From Pseudomonadota bacterium (GTDB taxonomy: Bacteria > Pseudomonadota > Alphaproteobacteria > Rhodospirillales > Magnetospirillaceae), in assembly GCA_023426365.1 (NCBI GenBank), contig JAFAAW010000061.1:1-27676 (forward strand): 27,676 bases of DNA, given 5' to 3'. This document shows, in pieces, positions 15,193 through 22,565 of the stretch (its first letter is position 1; every line of letters starts with the position of its first letter). The notes beneath the pieces are model-generated. The model saw nothing but the letters and a program-made list of their open reading frames with translations, searched no databases and was not told the DNA's origin. A program made the position numbers and the translations under genes.

Positions 15193-16101
15193 ATGATCAC
15201 CCTGCGTCAATTGCAATGCCTGGTCGCGGTTGCCGACCTGCTGCACTTCCGTCGCGCGGCCGAGCGGCTGCACCTGTCGCAGCCGGCGCTGTCGGCCCAG
15301 ATCGCCCAGCTCGAGGAGCAATTGGGCACCCTGTTGGTGGAGCGTACCCGCCGCCGGGTGCTGCTGACCCCCATCGGGCGCGACCTGGCGGAACGCGCGC
15401 GCAACATCCTGCGCGACGTCAGCGACCTGCACGAGGCGGCGCGGCAGGCCCAGGCGCCGCTGTCCGGCACCTTGCGCGTGGGCGTTCTCCGAACGCTGGG
15501 TCCCTATCTGCTGCCGCACATGCTGGGCGCCATGCGCGAAGGCTATCCCGACCTCAAGCTGTACTTGCGCGAGGAGCCGCGGGCGCAGTTGCTGGCCGAT
15601 CTTGCCCATGGCGACCTGGACGTGGTGCTGCTGCACAACGCGCCGCGCGACGACGACCATCTGACCGTGGTGCCGCTGTTCCGCGAGCCGCTGTGGGCGG
15701 TGCTGCCGCTGGGACACCGGCTGGTCGGCAAGGACGTGCTGGAGCCGGCCGACCTGGCCGGCGAGCAGATGATTCTGCTGGAACTGGGCGACGGCCTGCG
15801 CGATCCCGGGCTGGCGCTGTGCCGGGCGGCCGGCGCGACCGAGCATCCCGACTTCCGCGCCACCTCGCTGGACGCCCTGCGCCAGATGGTGGCGACCGGC
15901 CTGGGCTGCACCCTGCTGCCCGGCCTTTACGTCCAGGCCGAGGCCATGGCCGACCGCCAGATCGCCGTGCGGCCGCTGACCCGGGCACCGTCGCGCGCCA
16001 TCGACCTGGTGTGGCGGCGCACCACCTCGCGCGCCCAGGATTTCCGCCTGTTCGCACGCCTGGTGGAAGACAATCTGCCGGCGGCGGTGGAGCGGGCCTA
16101 G
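15193..16101 (+). CDS. OxyR-like LysR-family regulator lacking the peroxidatic cysteine
   Basis: A 302-residue LysR-type regulator. The winged helix (1-60) is MITLRQLQCLVAVADLLHF, then RAAERLHLSQPALSAQI, very close to OxyR. A linker helix and a two-lobed effector domain follow. The OxyR core segment reads LELGDGLRDPGLALC and continues into HFRATSL-like DFRATSLDALRQMVATG, matching OxyR without gaps. E. coli OxyR Cys199 is Gly here (residue 201), while the Cys208 equivalent is kept (210). Classical disulfide sensing of peroxide is therefore unlikely. The start at 15193 gives the usual family N-terminus; an in-frame GTG at 15160 would lie inside the operator and adds non-conserved residues. It is divergent from the RpoH-like gene and may be its regulator. 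Confidence 0.88.
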   Translation: MITLRQLQCLVAVADLLHFRRAAERLHLSQPALSAQIAQLEEQLGTLLVERTRRRVLLTPIGRDLAERARNILRDVSDLHEAARQAQAPLSGTLRVGVLRTLGPYLLPHMLGAMREGYPDLKLYLREEPRAQLLADLAHGDLDVVLLHNAPRDDDHLTVVPLFREPLWAVLPLGHRLVGKDVLEPADLAGEQMILLELGDGLRDPGLALCRAAGATEHPDFRATSLDALRQMVATGLGCTLLPGLYVQAEAMADRQIAVRPLTRAPSRAIDLVWRRTTSRAQDFRLFARLVEDNLPAAVERA

Positions 16102-16207
16102 ACCCGCTCCCCCCTCGGATGGTGATGCGCAGGCCGCTCCACGGGTAGGCCCCCTCGGCGGTCAGGGGCCGTCTTCGGCAGGAATGAGACGGCGGCTGCG
16201 CCGGCGC

Positions 16208-18760
16208 CTACTCTCCCGGCAGCAGGTTGCGGTCGAACAGGCTGACCAAATCCTCGCCCGAAACCGGGCGGCTGATCAGGTAGCCCTGGATCTCGTCGCA
16301 GCCGCGCGCCCGCAGGAAGGCGGCCTGTTCCTCGGTTTCCACGCCTTCGGCCACCGCGCGCAGGCGCAGGTTGTGCGCCAGATTGATGATGGTGGACACG
16401 ATCTCGGCGCCTTCGCCGTCGGCCACCTTGCCGTCCTCCAGGATGTCGTGGACGAACGAGCGGTCGATCTTGAGCGCATCGATGGGCATGCGTTTCAGAT
16501 AGGACAGCGACGAATAGCCGGTGCCGAAATCGTCGATCGAGATGTGCACGCCCATCTGGCGCAGCTCGCGCAGGACGTGGGCGACCTCGTCCACCCGCTG
16601 CATCAGCACCGATTCGGTCAGTTCCAGTTCCAGGTAATTGGGTTGCAGGCCGGATTCGCGCAGCGCCTCGGCCACGATGGCCGGCACGTCGCCTTCGCGG
16701 AATTGCAGGGCCGAGACGTTGACGGCGATGCGCACCGGCGGCAGGCCCAGATCGTGCCAGCTCTTGCACTGGCGGCAGGCGGCCTTGAGCACCCAGGCGC
16801 CGATGTCGCCGATCAGCCCCATGTTCTCCGCCAGCGGGATGAACTCGGCCGGGCTGACCAGTCCCATTTCCGGGTGGCGCCAGCGCACCAGCGCCTCGAC
16901 GCCCGACAACCGTCCGCTGACCAGGTCCAGCTTGCCCTGGTAGACCAGGGTGAATTCGCCGCGCGCCAGCGCGTGCCGGAGCGAGCTTTCCATGGCCAGC
17001 CGCTCGAACGAGCGGGCGTTCATGGAGGGCGTGTAAAGCTGATAGGCGTTGCGGCCCAGATCCTTGGCCCGATACATGGCGGTATCGGCGTTCTTGATCA
17101 GTTGCTCCACCGTCTGGCCGTCCTCGGGATAGACGGCGATGCCCACCGAGGTGGTCACGTACAATTCGTGCTCGTCGATGACGAAGGGCGCCTTGACGTG
17201 GCTGATCACCCGCTCGGCCAGCTTGGCGGCGTCCTCGACGTGATCCACCTCGGGCAGCAGGATAACGAATTCGTCGCCGCCCAGCCGGGCCACGGTGTCC
17301 CCTTCGCGCACGCACTGGCCCAGGCGCTTCGAGGTTTCCACCAGCACCATGTCGCCGACCCCGTGGCCCAGGGTGTCGTTGATGCGTTTGAACAGGTCGA
17401 GGTCCAGGAACATGATGGCCAGGCGCTGCCCGTGGCGGTGGGCGTTGGCCATCGCCACCTGAAGCCGGTCGGTGAACAGGCGCCGGTTGGGCATGCCGGT
17501 GAGGACGTCGAAATAGGCGAGGTTCTTGATGCGCTCCTCGGCCTTCTTGCGTTCGGTGATGTCGCTGAACACCGCCGCGTACTGGCTGATCTGACCGGTA
17601 TCGTCGCGGATGACGTTGATGGTCAGCCACTCGGGATAGATTTCGCCGTTCTTGCGCTTGTTCCACACCTCGCCCTGCCACACGCCGTCGCGGTCCAGCG
17701 CGCCCCACAGGCGGTGGTAGAAGGCTTCGTCGTGCCGGCCCGATTTCAGCAGGTTCGGGTTGCGGCCGAACACCTCCTCGAACGAATAGCCGGTCAGTTG
17801 GGTGAAGGCCGGATTGACGAACTCGATCAATCCCTGGGGATTGCAGATCATGATGCCGTCCAGCGACGCCTCGATGACCTTGCGCGCCAGATAGAGGTCC
17901 TTGCGCGAGCGCAGCAGCGCCTCGTCGCGTTCGCGCAACGCCTCGTCCAGGCGCTGGACGTATTCGTATTGCAGGCTGGACAGGATGTCCGAGAACGACA
18001 GCAGGCCGGTCAGCTTGCCCTTGCCGTCCTTGACGCCCACGTGGCGGATGTGCCGCTCCTCCAGCAGGTTGCGGGCGGACAGCAGGCTGTCATCCTCGTT
18101 GATGCAGACCAGCGGGCGGCTGGCGATCAGGTCCACGCAGGCGGGCAGGGCGCCGCCGTCGGCAATCACGCGGATCAGGTCGCGCTCGGTGATGATGCCC
18201 GCCTCGCCGCCATCGGGGGGCAGTACCACGGCGGCGTCGGCGCGGGCCTTGCGCAATTGGGCCACCGCGTCGCGCAGCGGGGCGGCACCGTCGATGGCGA
18301 CCATGGGCCGGCCCAGGCCCGAGCGCACGTTGCGCAGCACCAGGAAGTGTTCGACCCCATGGCGCAGGATGACGTCGGACTGGCTGATGATGCCCATGGG
18401 GTGGCCGGCATCGTCCACCACCACGAAGTGGCGCACCCCCTCCATCTGGAAGCGCAGGCCGGCGTCGCCGATGCTGGTCTTGTAATGCAGGCTCTTGATC
18501 GGCGCGCTCATCACCGACGCGATGGGGCGGTTGAAATTGTCGGCGCTGTCGAAGTCGATGGACAGCGCGTCGCGTTCCGTCCAGATGCCGACCGGCTGGC
18601 CGTCCCGGACCACGACGATCGACGAACAGCGCTGTTCCGCCATCTTGCGGGCTGCGTCCAGCACCGTAGTGTCGGGCGAGCAGCTCAATATTTCCTTTTT
18701 TACAATCCGCTCGATGGCGTGATCCGAGCTCAAGGTCCGTGCCCTCGTAGAAGTCCCCAT
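16208..18760 (-). CDS. CBS(4)-PAS-GGDEF-EAL c-di-GMP turnover protein
   Basis: An 850-residue cytoplasmic signalling protein with no membrane helices. Four CBS repeats (about 16-70, 80-135, 150-203 and 209-265; two Bateman modules) probably bind adenine nucleotides. A helical linker (~266-295) leads to a PAS domain with its PAC end (~295-405, DGIMICNPQGLIEFVNPAF through FSDITERKKAEE). The GGDEF domain (~413-575) keeps the active GGDEF (494-498) and the inhibitory RxxD site (REGD, 485-488). The EAL domain (~595-845) keeps EAL (622-624), the metal/base motifs LELTES, IDDFGTGYSSL, the Lys in DALKIDRSF and AEGVET. By motif it could both make and degrade cyclic di-GMP, with energy state and PAS input choosing the balance. 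The ATG has only a weak ribosome site. It is convergent with the OxyR-like gene. Confidence 0.94.
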   Translation of the reverse strand: MGTSTRARTLSSDHAIERIVKKEILSCSPDTTVLDAARKMAEQRCSSIVVVRDGQPVGIWTERDALSIDFDSADNFNRPIASVMSAPIKSLHYKTSIGDAGLRFQMEGVRHFVVVDDAGHPMGIISQSDVILRHGVEHFLVLRNVRSGLGRPMVAIDGAAPLRDAVAQLRKARADAAVVLPPDGGEAGIITERDLIRVIADGGALPACVDLIASRPLVCINEDDSLLSARNLLEERHIRHVGVKDGKGKLTGLLSFSDILSSLQYEYVQRLDEALRERDEALLRSRKDLYLARKVIEASLDGIMICNPQGLIEFVNPAFTQLTGYSFEEVFGRNPNLLKSGRHDEAFYHRLWGALDRDGVWQGEVWNKRKNGEIYPEWLTINVIRDDTGQISQYAAVFSDITERKKAEERIKNLAYFDVLTGMPNRRLFTDRLQVAMANAHRHGQRLAIMFLDLDLFKRINDTLGHGVGDMVLVETSKRLGQCVREGDTVARLGGDEFVILLPEVDHVEDAAKLAERVISHVKAPFVIDEHELYVTTSVGIAVYPEDGQTVEQLIKNADTAMYRAKDLGRNAYQLYTPSMNARSFERLAMESSLRHALARGEFTLVYQGKLDLVSGRLSGVEALVRWRHPEMGLVSPAEFIPLAENMGLIGDIGAWVLKAACRQCKSWHDLGLPPVRIAVNVSALQFREGDVPAIVAEALRESGLQPNYLELELTESVLMQRVDEVAHVLRELRQMGVHISIDDFGTGYSSLSYLKRMPIDALKIDRSFVHDILEDGKVADGEGAEIVSTIINLAHNLRLRAVAEGVETEEQAAFLRARGCDEIQGYLISRPVSGEDLVSLFDRNLLPGE

Positions 18761-19042
18761 GCCCGTAGTTTCTTTCTCTTTTTGCGTGGATGCAACCTCT
18801 GTGTTTGCGCATTGCGCACAGGTATTTCATGGGCCTGCTTTTCTCCTGACCCATCGTAAAGGTTGCAAATACTGCGCGGCATTGCCCCCGGGGGCGACCC
18901 GGGGGCGAACCGCGCCCTTTTGGGGGGGGCGCGGTGCCGACGGGCGCAAGCGTCGAACCTTTCAGCACCCGGGCGTGTTGTTGGCGAGTAGGCCCCCTGG
19001 GCTGAAAGCTAGCCCCATGGCGAGATGAGATCGGAGGACCCC
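18761..19042. promoter_or_regulatory. 282-bp divergent intergenic region
   Basis: No gene is evident. It separates the c-di-GMP protein (minus) from a hypothetical gene (plus). Features seen are a double palindrome TGCGCA-T-TGCGCA (18806-18818), the repeated CCCGGGGGCGA (18896-18908 area), and a nine-base-pair hairpin ACCGCGCCC/GGGCGCGGT with an eight-G run in and beside the loop (18909-18935). No T-run follows the hairpin on the plus strand. I cannot place promoters with confidence. Confidence 0.4.
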
Positions 19043-19546
19043 ATGCAGCACCAAGACCTCGACCGGATCCGGGGGGTGAAAAGCCTGGACCCGATGTTCG
19101 GCGACCCCACACTTCCCAACGGCGCCAGGCAGCGGCTGTCGCGCAGCGAACGGCTGGGCCGCTGGGCCGACCTGCTGGAGGCGCAGGCGGGACGCCCGCT
19201 GCGCGCGCTGGAGGATGTGGAATATGTCAGCCCCGCCGTGCGCCGCGACCTGCGCAAGGAAGATTCCCCGCTCGCCATCGCCTTTGCCGATGCCGAGCTG
19301 CGCGCCGATGGTTTGCGGGGCGACCGTCTGGGGGACGCCATGGACTATTTCGGGCTGTCCGAGCGTCAGGCCCACTGGCTGCTGTGCGACTGCCACTACG
19401 GCGGACGCATGACCGCCTCCGAAGTGGCGGCCCGGGTACGCGACGAGGCGCGTCCGCTCTACGACATCCTGCGTCCGCAATTGTGGGCGTCGCTGACCGG
19501 CGCGGCGGTGCTGGCGGGCGCGCTGGCCTCGGTGGCGCTGTTGTAG
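19043..19546 (+). CDS. Hypothetical protein with C-terminal membrane anchor
   Basis: A 167-residue protein I do not recognise. The first ~140 residues are hydrophilic and rich in Arg/Asp/Leu, with segments such as RLSRSERLGRWADLLE and AMDYFGLSERQAHWLLCDCHYGGRM. The last ~22 residues (ASLTGAAVLAGALASVALL) form a hydrophobic segment, suggesting a tail-anchored protein facing the cytoplasm. The helical, acidic/basic pattern gives no function. The ATG at 19043 is preferred over the one six codons earlier because GGAGGA lies five bases upstream of it. It is a single gene between a divergent c-di-GMP protein and a terminator hairpin. Confidence 0.75.
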   Translation: MQHQDLDRIRGVKSLDPMFGDPTLPNGARQRLSRSERLGRWADLLEAQAGRPLRALEDVEYVSPAVRRDLRKEDSPLAIAFADAELRADGLRGDRLGDAMDYFGLSERQAHWLLCDCHYGGRMTASEVAARVRDEARPLYDILRPQLWASLTGAAVLAGALASVALL

Positions 19547-19553
19547 GAAGCGG

Positions 19554-19581
19554 AAAAGCCCCGGCCGGCCGGCCGGGGCTT
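19554..19581 (-). terminator. Hairpin terminator between convergent genes, best for the minus strand
   Basis: A perfect 11-bp stem AAGCCCCGGCC / GGCCGGGGCTT (19556-19566 with 19571-19581) with a GGCC loop. Read on the minus strand the stem runs into TTTT (19557-19554), a plausible intrinsic terminator for the small zinc-finger gene. On the plus strand only TT follows, so it would be weaker for the hypothetical gene. Confidence 0.65.
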
Positions 19582-19630
19582 CGCGCTGGTTTCGCCGTTC
19601 GCACCGGTCTGGCGCCGGGACGATCGGGGA

Positions 19631-19852
19631 TCAGGCGCCGCCGATCTCCTGGATCACCACGCCGCTGCCGCCGCATTCGCCGCATAGGGCGCCGTCGCGC
19701 CGTCCGCTGCCGCCGCAGCGCGGGCACGGCGCCTCGCCCGTGCCGGGGGTTCCCGCCGGGGCCACGTCGCCGGGGTTCATGGCCCTGCGCGCCGCCGCCG
19801 GGTCGTCCGGGGCGGAGCCGCGGGCGCCCGTCGGCTTTCTGGTATTGTCCAT
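19631..19852 (-). CDS. Small DnaJ-type double-cysteine zinc-finger protein
   Basis: A 73-residue protein. The N-terminal ~40 residues are polar and probably disordered. Residues 43-50 (CPRCGGSG) and 57-64 (CGECGGSG) are two CxxCGGSG repeats, the type found in the DnaJ zinc-binding region, so one zinc ion could be held by the four cysteines. There is no J domain or substrate-binding domain. Such stand-alone fingers may bind unfolded protein or act in assembly, but no role can be assigned. The ATG has AGGAG seven bases upstream, and the gene ends ~50 bases before a hairpin terminator. Too small and compositionally specific to be a shadow frame. Confidence 0.75.
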   Translation of the reverse strand: MDNTRKPTGARGSAPDDPAAARRAMNPGDVAPAGTPGTGEAPCPRCGGSGRRDGALCGECGGSGVVIQEIGGA

Positions 19853-19934
19853 CCGCCGTCTCCTGTGCCTGTGGTGGCTGTCCCTAGCATGGACATCCGG
19901 CCGCCCGCTGCTGTTCCCCGAACCGTAGAAACGC

Positions 19935-19950
19935 GGGCTAGAGATAGCCC
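19935..19950. other. Small hairpin with GAGA tetraloop
   Basis: GGGCTA-GAGA-TAGCCC is a perfect six-base-pair stem with a GNRA-class loop on the plus strand. It lies 57 bases before the HPt-receiver gene and could be in its leader or act as an operator. No further support. Confidence 0.35.
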
Positions 19951-20007
19951 CGGCGGTCGGCTACAGTGGCCGGGCTGGGGCTCAAAGGCTGAAGAAGGGC
20001 CAGGACC

Positions 20008-20790
20008 ATGACGGACGGCGGCGGCAAGGCGGCCACGGAAGTGCACGACGAACTGCGGCAAGAGTTCGTCGATGAAGCCACGGAAACCCTGCAGTCCCTG
20101 GACGTGGTGCTGGATGCCGGGCGCAACGGGCACGCCCCCGAATCCCAGGTGGTGGACGAGTTTCGGCGCGCCTCCGTGCGCCTGCGCGGGCCGGCCGGCA
20201 ATTTCGGCCTGCGCGCCCTGGCCACCGTGGCCCATCGTCTGGACGATTACCTGACCCATGCGCCGGCGGCGCTGCCGCCCCGGGTGTGGGACGACCTCCA
20301 GGCGTTCCTCGATCTCATGCTGGCGCTGGTGGAAGGCCAGTACGGAAACGACGTCGAACCGGCCTCGCTGGTGCGGGCCCTGCCGCCGCGGTTGGGATTC
20401 GAGCTGGGCGACATCCAGGTGCGCAGCGTCGAGGTGATGCTGGTCATGCCCCAGGGCGCGCAAACCCGCTATGTGGAACGCGAGCTGCAGCAATGCGGCT
20501 ACCGCGTCTCGGTAGTGCCCGACACCATCGAAGCCTTCGGCCATGTGGTGCAGTCGAAGCCCGACCTGATCGTGGTGTCGGCGCTGATGCCCCATCTGGA
20601 CGGCATCGACCTCGCCATCGGGCTGGCGGCCATGCCGTCCACCCGCAACATCCCCATCGCCGTCATCACCTCGCTCGACGCCGACGACGAACGCCTCGCC
20701 CTGCTGCCGCGGAAGGTTCCGGTGGTGCACAAGGGGGCCAGTTTCGGCGACGACCTGTTCACCGCGCTCGACAGCCTGTTCCTGATCTGA
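20008..20790 (+). CDS. Degenerate HPt-receiver (pseudo-phosphorelay) protein
   Basis: A 260-residue soluble protein. The N-terminal half (~10-115) has the helical pattern of a histidine phosphotransfer domain: VHDELRQEFVDEATETLQSLD, then the site normally reading HxxKG appears as SVRLRGPAGNFG, followed by LATVAHRLDDYL. The phospho-His is Val57 and the usual Lys is Arg60. The C-terminal half (~138-260) follows a receiver fold, with KPDLIVVSALMPHLDGIDL and later IPIAVITSLD and VVHKG. The acidic pair is replaced by Met147-Pro148 and the phosphoacceptor Asp by Ser191, while the Thr/Ser and Lys242 remain. It is therefore unlikely to carry phosphate and may act by binding partners in a chemosensory or two-component system. 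ATG with AGGA upstream. No kinase gene is adjacent. Confidence 0.82.
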   Translation: MTDGGGKAATEVHDELRQEFVDEATETLQSLDVVLDAGRNGHAPESQVVDEFRRASVRLRGPAGNFGLRALATVAHRLDDYLTHAPAALPPRVWDDLQAFLDLMLALVEGQYGNDVEPASLVRALPPRLGFELGDIQVRSVEVMLVMPQGAQTRYVERELQQCGYRVSVVPDTIEAFGHVVQSKPDLIVVSALMPHLDGIDLAIGLAAMPSTRNIPIAVITSLDADDERLALLPRKVPVVHKGASFGDDLFTALDSLFLI

Positions 20791-20808
20791 AGGCGGGGCG
20801 GGGGCGCG

Positions 20809-21348
20809 TCACTCCCGTTCGTGGCGGTCGCTTTCCAGCCAGCCATTGCTCCACGCCTGATGCTGGGCGGTGTCGGCGGCATAGGGGTTGTCCTCGTGCG
20901 TGCGGCTGGACTGGCGGGCGCTCCAGCCTTCCATGAACTCGCGCGTGCCGGGGTCCTCGGGCGGGCGGTGCGGCTGGATGGATTCGACCCAGATGCGGAA
21001 TTCCGGATAATCCATCAGCACGCCGTCATCCACCCCGTCGGGATGAACCTTCAGCAGCACGGCCCCGCGCGGCGAGGTGCGAAAGCGGCGGGCATCCAGG
21101 ATTTCAAGCGCATGGGCGGCGGCCAGATGGGTGCGCGCCTCGGCCAGATGGGCCAGCAATTCGGCCCGGTCGATGGCGAAATCCTCGTGGGCCTGGGCGC
21201 GCCTGCGCTCGATCAGCGCGGCGGCATCGGCCAGGGTGGCGGGGGCCTCGCGCCCGACCCGCAGCAGGGCCAGGGCCAGATCGACGAAATGCAGCAGCGG
21301 GGTTTCTTCCAGGTCCATGCCTTGGATGTCGGCATGGGCCGCGCGCAT
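20809..21348 (-). CDS. Unknown protein with C-terminal RMF-like segment
   Basis: A 179-residue protein. The N-terminal ~130 residues are helical, Ala/Leu/Glu-rich and unfamiliar (contains LLHFVDLALALLRVGREA and VLMDYPEFRIWVESI). Residues ~136-175 resemble ribosome modulation factor: F-M-E-G-W-x-A, then sixteen residues from that Gly to N-P-Y (154-156) as in RMF (G-Y-x-A-G ... C-P-Y), and finally W166 and G169-W170 matching WLxGW. RMF-type proteins silence ribosomes by promoting 100S dimers; the related CrpP-like group is less clear. The resemblance is by eye. The start is uncertain: the ATG at 21348 has no good ribosome site, and another ATG at 21318 begins MDLEETPLLHF. Last gene of the ArsR-led run, 25 bases after chaC. 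Confidence 0.72.
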   Translation of the reverse strand: MRAAHADIQGMDLEETPLLHFVDLALALLRVGREAPATLADAAALIERRRAQAHEDFAIDRAELLAHLAEARTHLAAAHALEILDARRFRTSPRGAVLLKVHPDGVDDGVLMDYPEFRIWVESIQPHRPPEDPGTREFMEGWSARQSSRTHEDNPYAADTAQHQAWSNGWLESDRHERE

Positions 21349-21373
21349 GACAAGGGTGTCCGCCGCTAATCCC

Positions 21374-21937
21374 TCAGATGCCGGCGCCGGCCTCGATCAG
21401 GCCGGTCTGGCGTTCCACTTCCCTCAGCAGGGCGTGCAGGCTCTTGTCGATGAAGCCATCGGCCTCAAGCTGGCGCAGGGTGTTGATCAGATAGTCGCGG
21501 TTGAGGCCGGCGCAGCCCTGGGCGTCCATGATGATGGCCGCCTGCCGTTCCAGCGGCAGTTCGCCGGCGTAATGGCGGTGCTTGCGGTCGGCGACGAAGG
21601 TGTAGGCCGGCACCAGCGTGCCGTCCTCCAGGCCGACATTCAGCGTGCGGGCGATGTAGGCATAGCCCACCAATTCGCGTTCGTTCAGGTATTCCACGGT
21701 GATTTCCGCCTGGGCGGCGGGCACGCGGAAGGCCAGCCCCCGGCACGATCCGCCGCGGTCCAGGCCCAGCACCAGGCCGGGCTGGGTGGGGGTGCCGCGA
21801 TAATGCAGCGAATACAGGCAGAACGAGCGGTGCCAGCCCTTGAGCAGGGCGGGGCGCACCTCGGCGAACTCGAAGCCCGGCCGCCACATCAGCGAGCCGT
21901 AGCCGAACACCCACAGGTCTTTGTCGTAGTCGGACAT
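21374..21937 (-). CDS. chaC: ChaC-family glutathione-specific gamma-glutamylcyclotransferase
   Basis: A 187-residue cytoplasmic enzyme. The N-terminus WVFGYGSLMWRPGFEF contains the family nucleotide-like loop YGSL (13-16). Further conserved segments are WHRSFCLYSLHYRGTP, PGLVLGL, CRGLAFRV and the acidic motif YLNERELVGYAY (83-94), where a Glu acts as general base in this fold. The C-terminal helices read GCAGLNRDYL and HALLREVE. ChaC enzymes cut glutathione into 5-oxoproline and Cys-Gly, lowering thiol pools. The ATG at 21937 is chosen because it directly precedes the fold; no clear Shine-Dalgarno is seen. It lies 41 bases after the 99-residue gene and 25 bases before the RMF-like gene, in an ArsR-headed gene run. 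Confidence 0.9.
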   Translation of the reverse strand: MSDYDKDLWVFGYGSLMWRPGFEFAEVRPALLKGWHRSFCLYSLHYRGTPTQPGLVLGLDRGGSCRGLAFRVPAAQAEITVEYLNERELVGYAYIARTLNVGLEDGTLVPAYTFVADRKHRHYAGELPLERQAAIIMDAQGCAGLNRDYLINTLRQLEADGFIDKSLHALLREVERQTGLIEAGAGI

Positions 21938-21978
21938 GGGGCGGCACAATGCCCCAGAAGCCGGAAACCTTCCAGGGC

Positions 21979-22278
21979 TTATTCCAGCGCTCCATAGGCC
22001 GCCAGCACCGCGTCGCCCAGCGGCCGCTCCAGCTCGGGCGGCAGGGCCAGGGCGGGCCGCCACATGCCGTCGCAGCCGCGATAGGCGGGCAGCTTGACCT
22101 GCAGGGTGGGAAAGCCGCGCGCCTTGCCCGCCACCACCTGGATGCCGTCCAGGCGAAAGGCGATGCCGGCCACCTCGATCTCGGCCGAGGCCAGGGCCAG
22201 CAGGTGCGAGTGGGCAACGCGGGTGACGTTGTCCACCCGGCACGTCACCAGCGCGACCTCGGGGGCGCCGTCGGGCAC
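21979..22278 (-). CDS. Small protein with SpoVG-like pattern
   Basis: A 99-residue protein beginning with GTG four bases after the preceding gene's stop, with AGGG just upstream. I do not recognise it firmly. The order of conserved positions resembles SpoVG: LLALASAEIE, then FRLDGIQVVAGKARGF, LPAYRG, DG, a Pro-rich stretch, and LGDAVLAAY at the end. SpoVG-type proteins bind RNA or DNA and act as site-specific regulators. If correct, this would be a regulatory small protein in the ArsR-led run. An alternative is an unrelated beta-rich protein. Confidence 0.65.
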   Translation of the reverse strand: MPDGAPEVALVTCRVDNVTRVAHSHLLALASAEIEVAGIAFRLDGIQVVAGKARGFPTLQVKLPAYRGCDGMWRPALALPPELERPLGDAVLAAYGALE

Positions 22279-22282
22279 GGCC

Positions 22283-22537
22283 CTAGTTTTCCCGGCCGTC
22301 GAACAGGGCGATGACCGCCTGTTTCAGGCCGTAGATGGAAATCTTGCCGTTCAGGTGCAGCACGGGCACGCCGGCATCGGGGGCGTCGCCATCGGTGATC
22401 AACCAGTCCACGTCGTCGGTGCCCTCGCAGGGGAAAAAACCGATCGACGCCAACTGGCCCCGCACGTTGGTGGCCTCGAAGGAAAGCAGGGTGCCGACAC
22501 GGGGGTGGGCGGCGGCGATGGATTCAAGTCTCTTCAT
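22283..22537 (-). CDS. Small hypothetical protein (84 aa) in the ArsR-led run
   Basis: I do not recognise this family. From the ATG at 22537 (GGAAG just upstream) it encodes 84 residues beginning MKRLESIAAAHPRVGTLLSF, then a section with acidic residues (CEGTDDVDWLITDGDAPDAG) and a C-terminal VLHLNGKISIYGLKQAVIALFD that looks like a beta-strand followed by a helix. One Cys and several Asp/Glu are present but form no metal motif. It sits 28 bases after arsR and four bases before the next gene, so it is almost certainly co-transcribed. An earlier ATG extends the frame into arsR but adds residues of shadow-like composition. Confidence 0.7.
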   Translation of the reverse strand: MKRLESIAAAHPRVGTLLSFEATNVRGQLASIGFFPCEGTDDVDWLITDGDAPDAGVPVLHLNGKISIYGLKQAVIALFDGREN

Positions 22538-22565
22538 GATCTTCCGTTTCGCGGGCGGCGGCGGA

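Noticed and set aside
16148..16170. Imperfect hairpin GGCCCCCT / AGGGGCC after the OxyR-like gene as a terminator
   Set aside because: The stem has a bulge and no T-run follows; too weak to list as a terminator.
16184..18859. Very long open frame on the plus strand opposite the c-di-GMP protein gene
   Set aside because: It is the mirror of a clearly conserved minus-strand gene in GC-rich DNA, is His/Gln/Val-rich without domains, and has no ribosome site.
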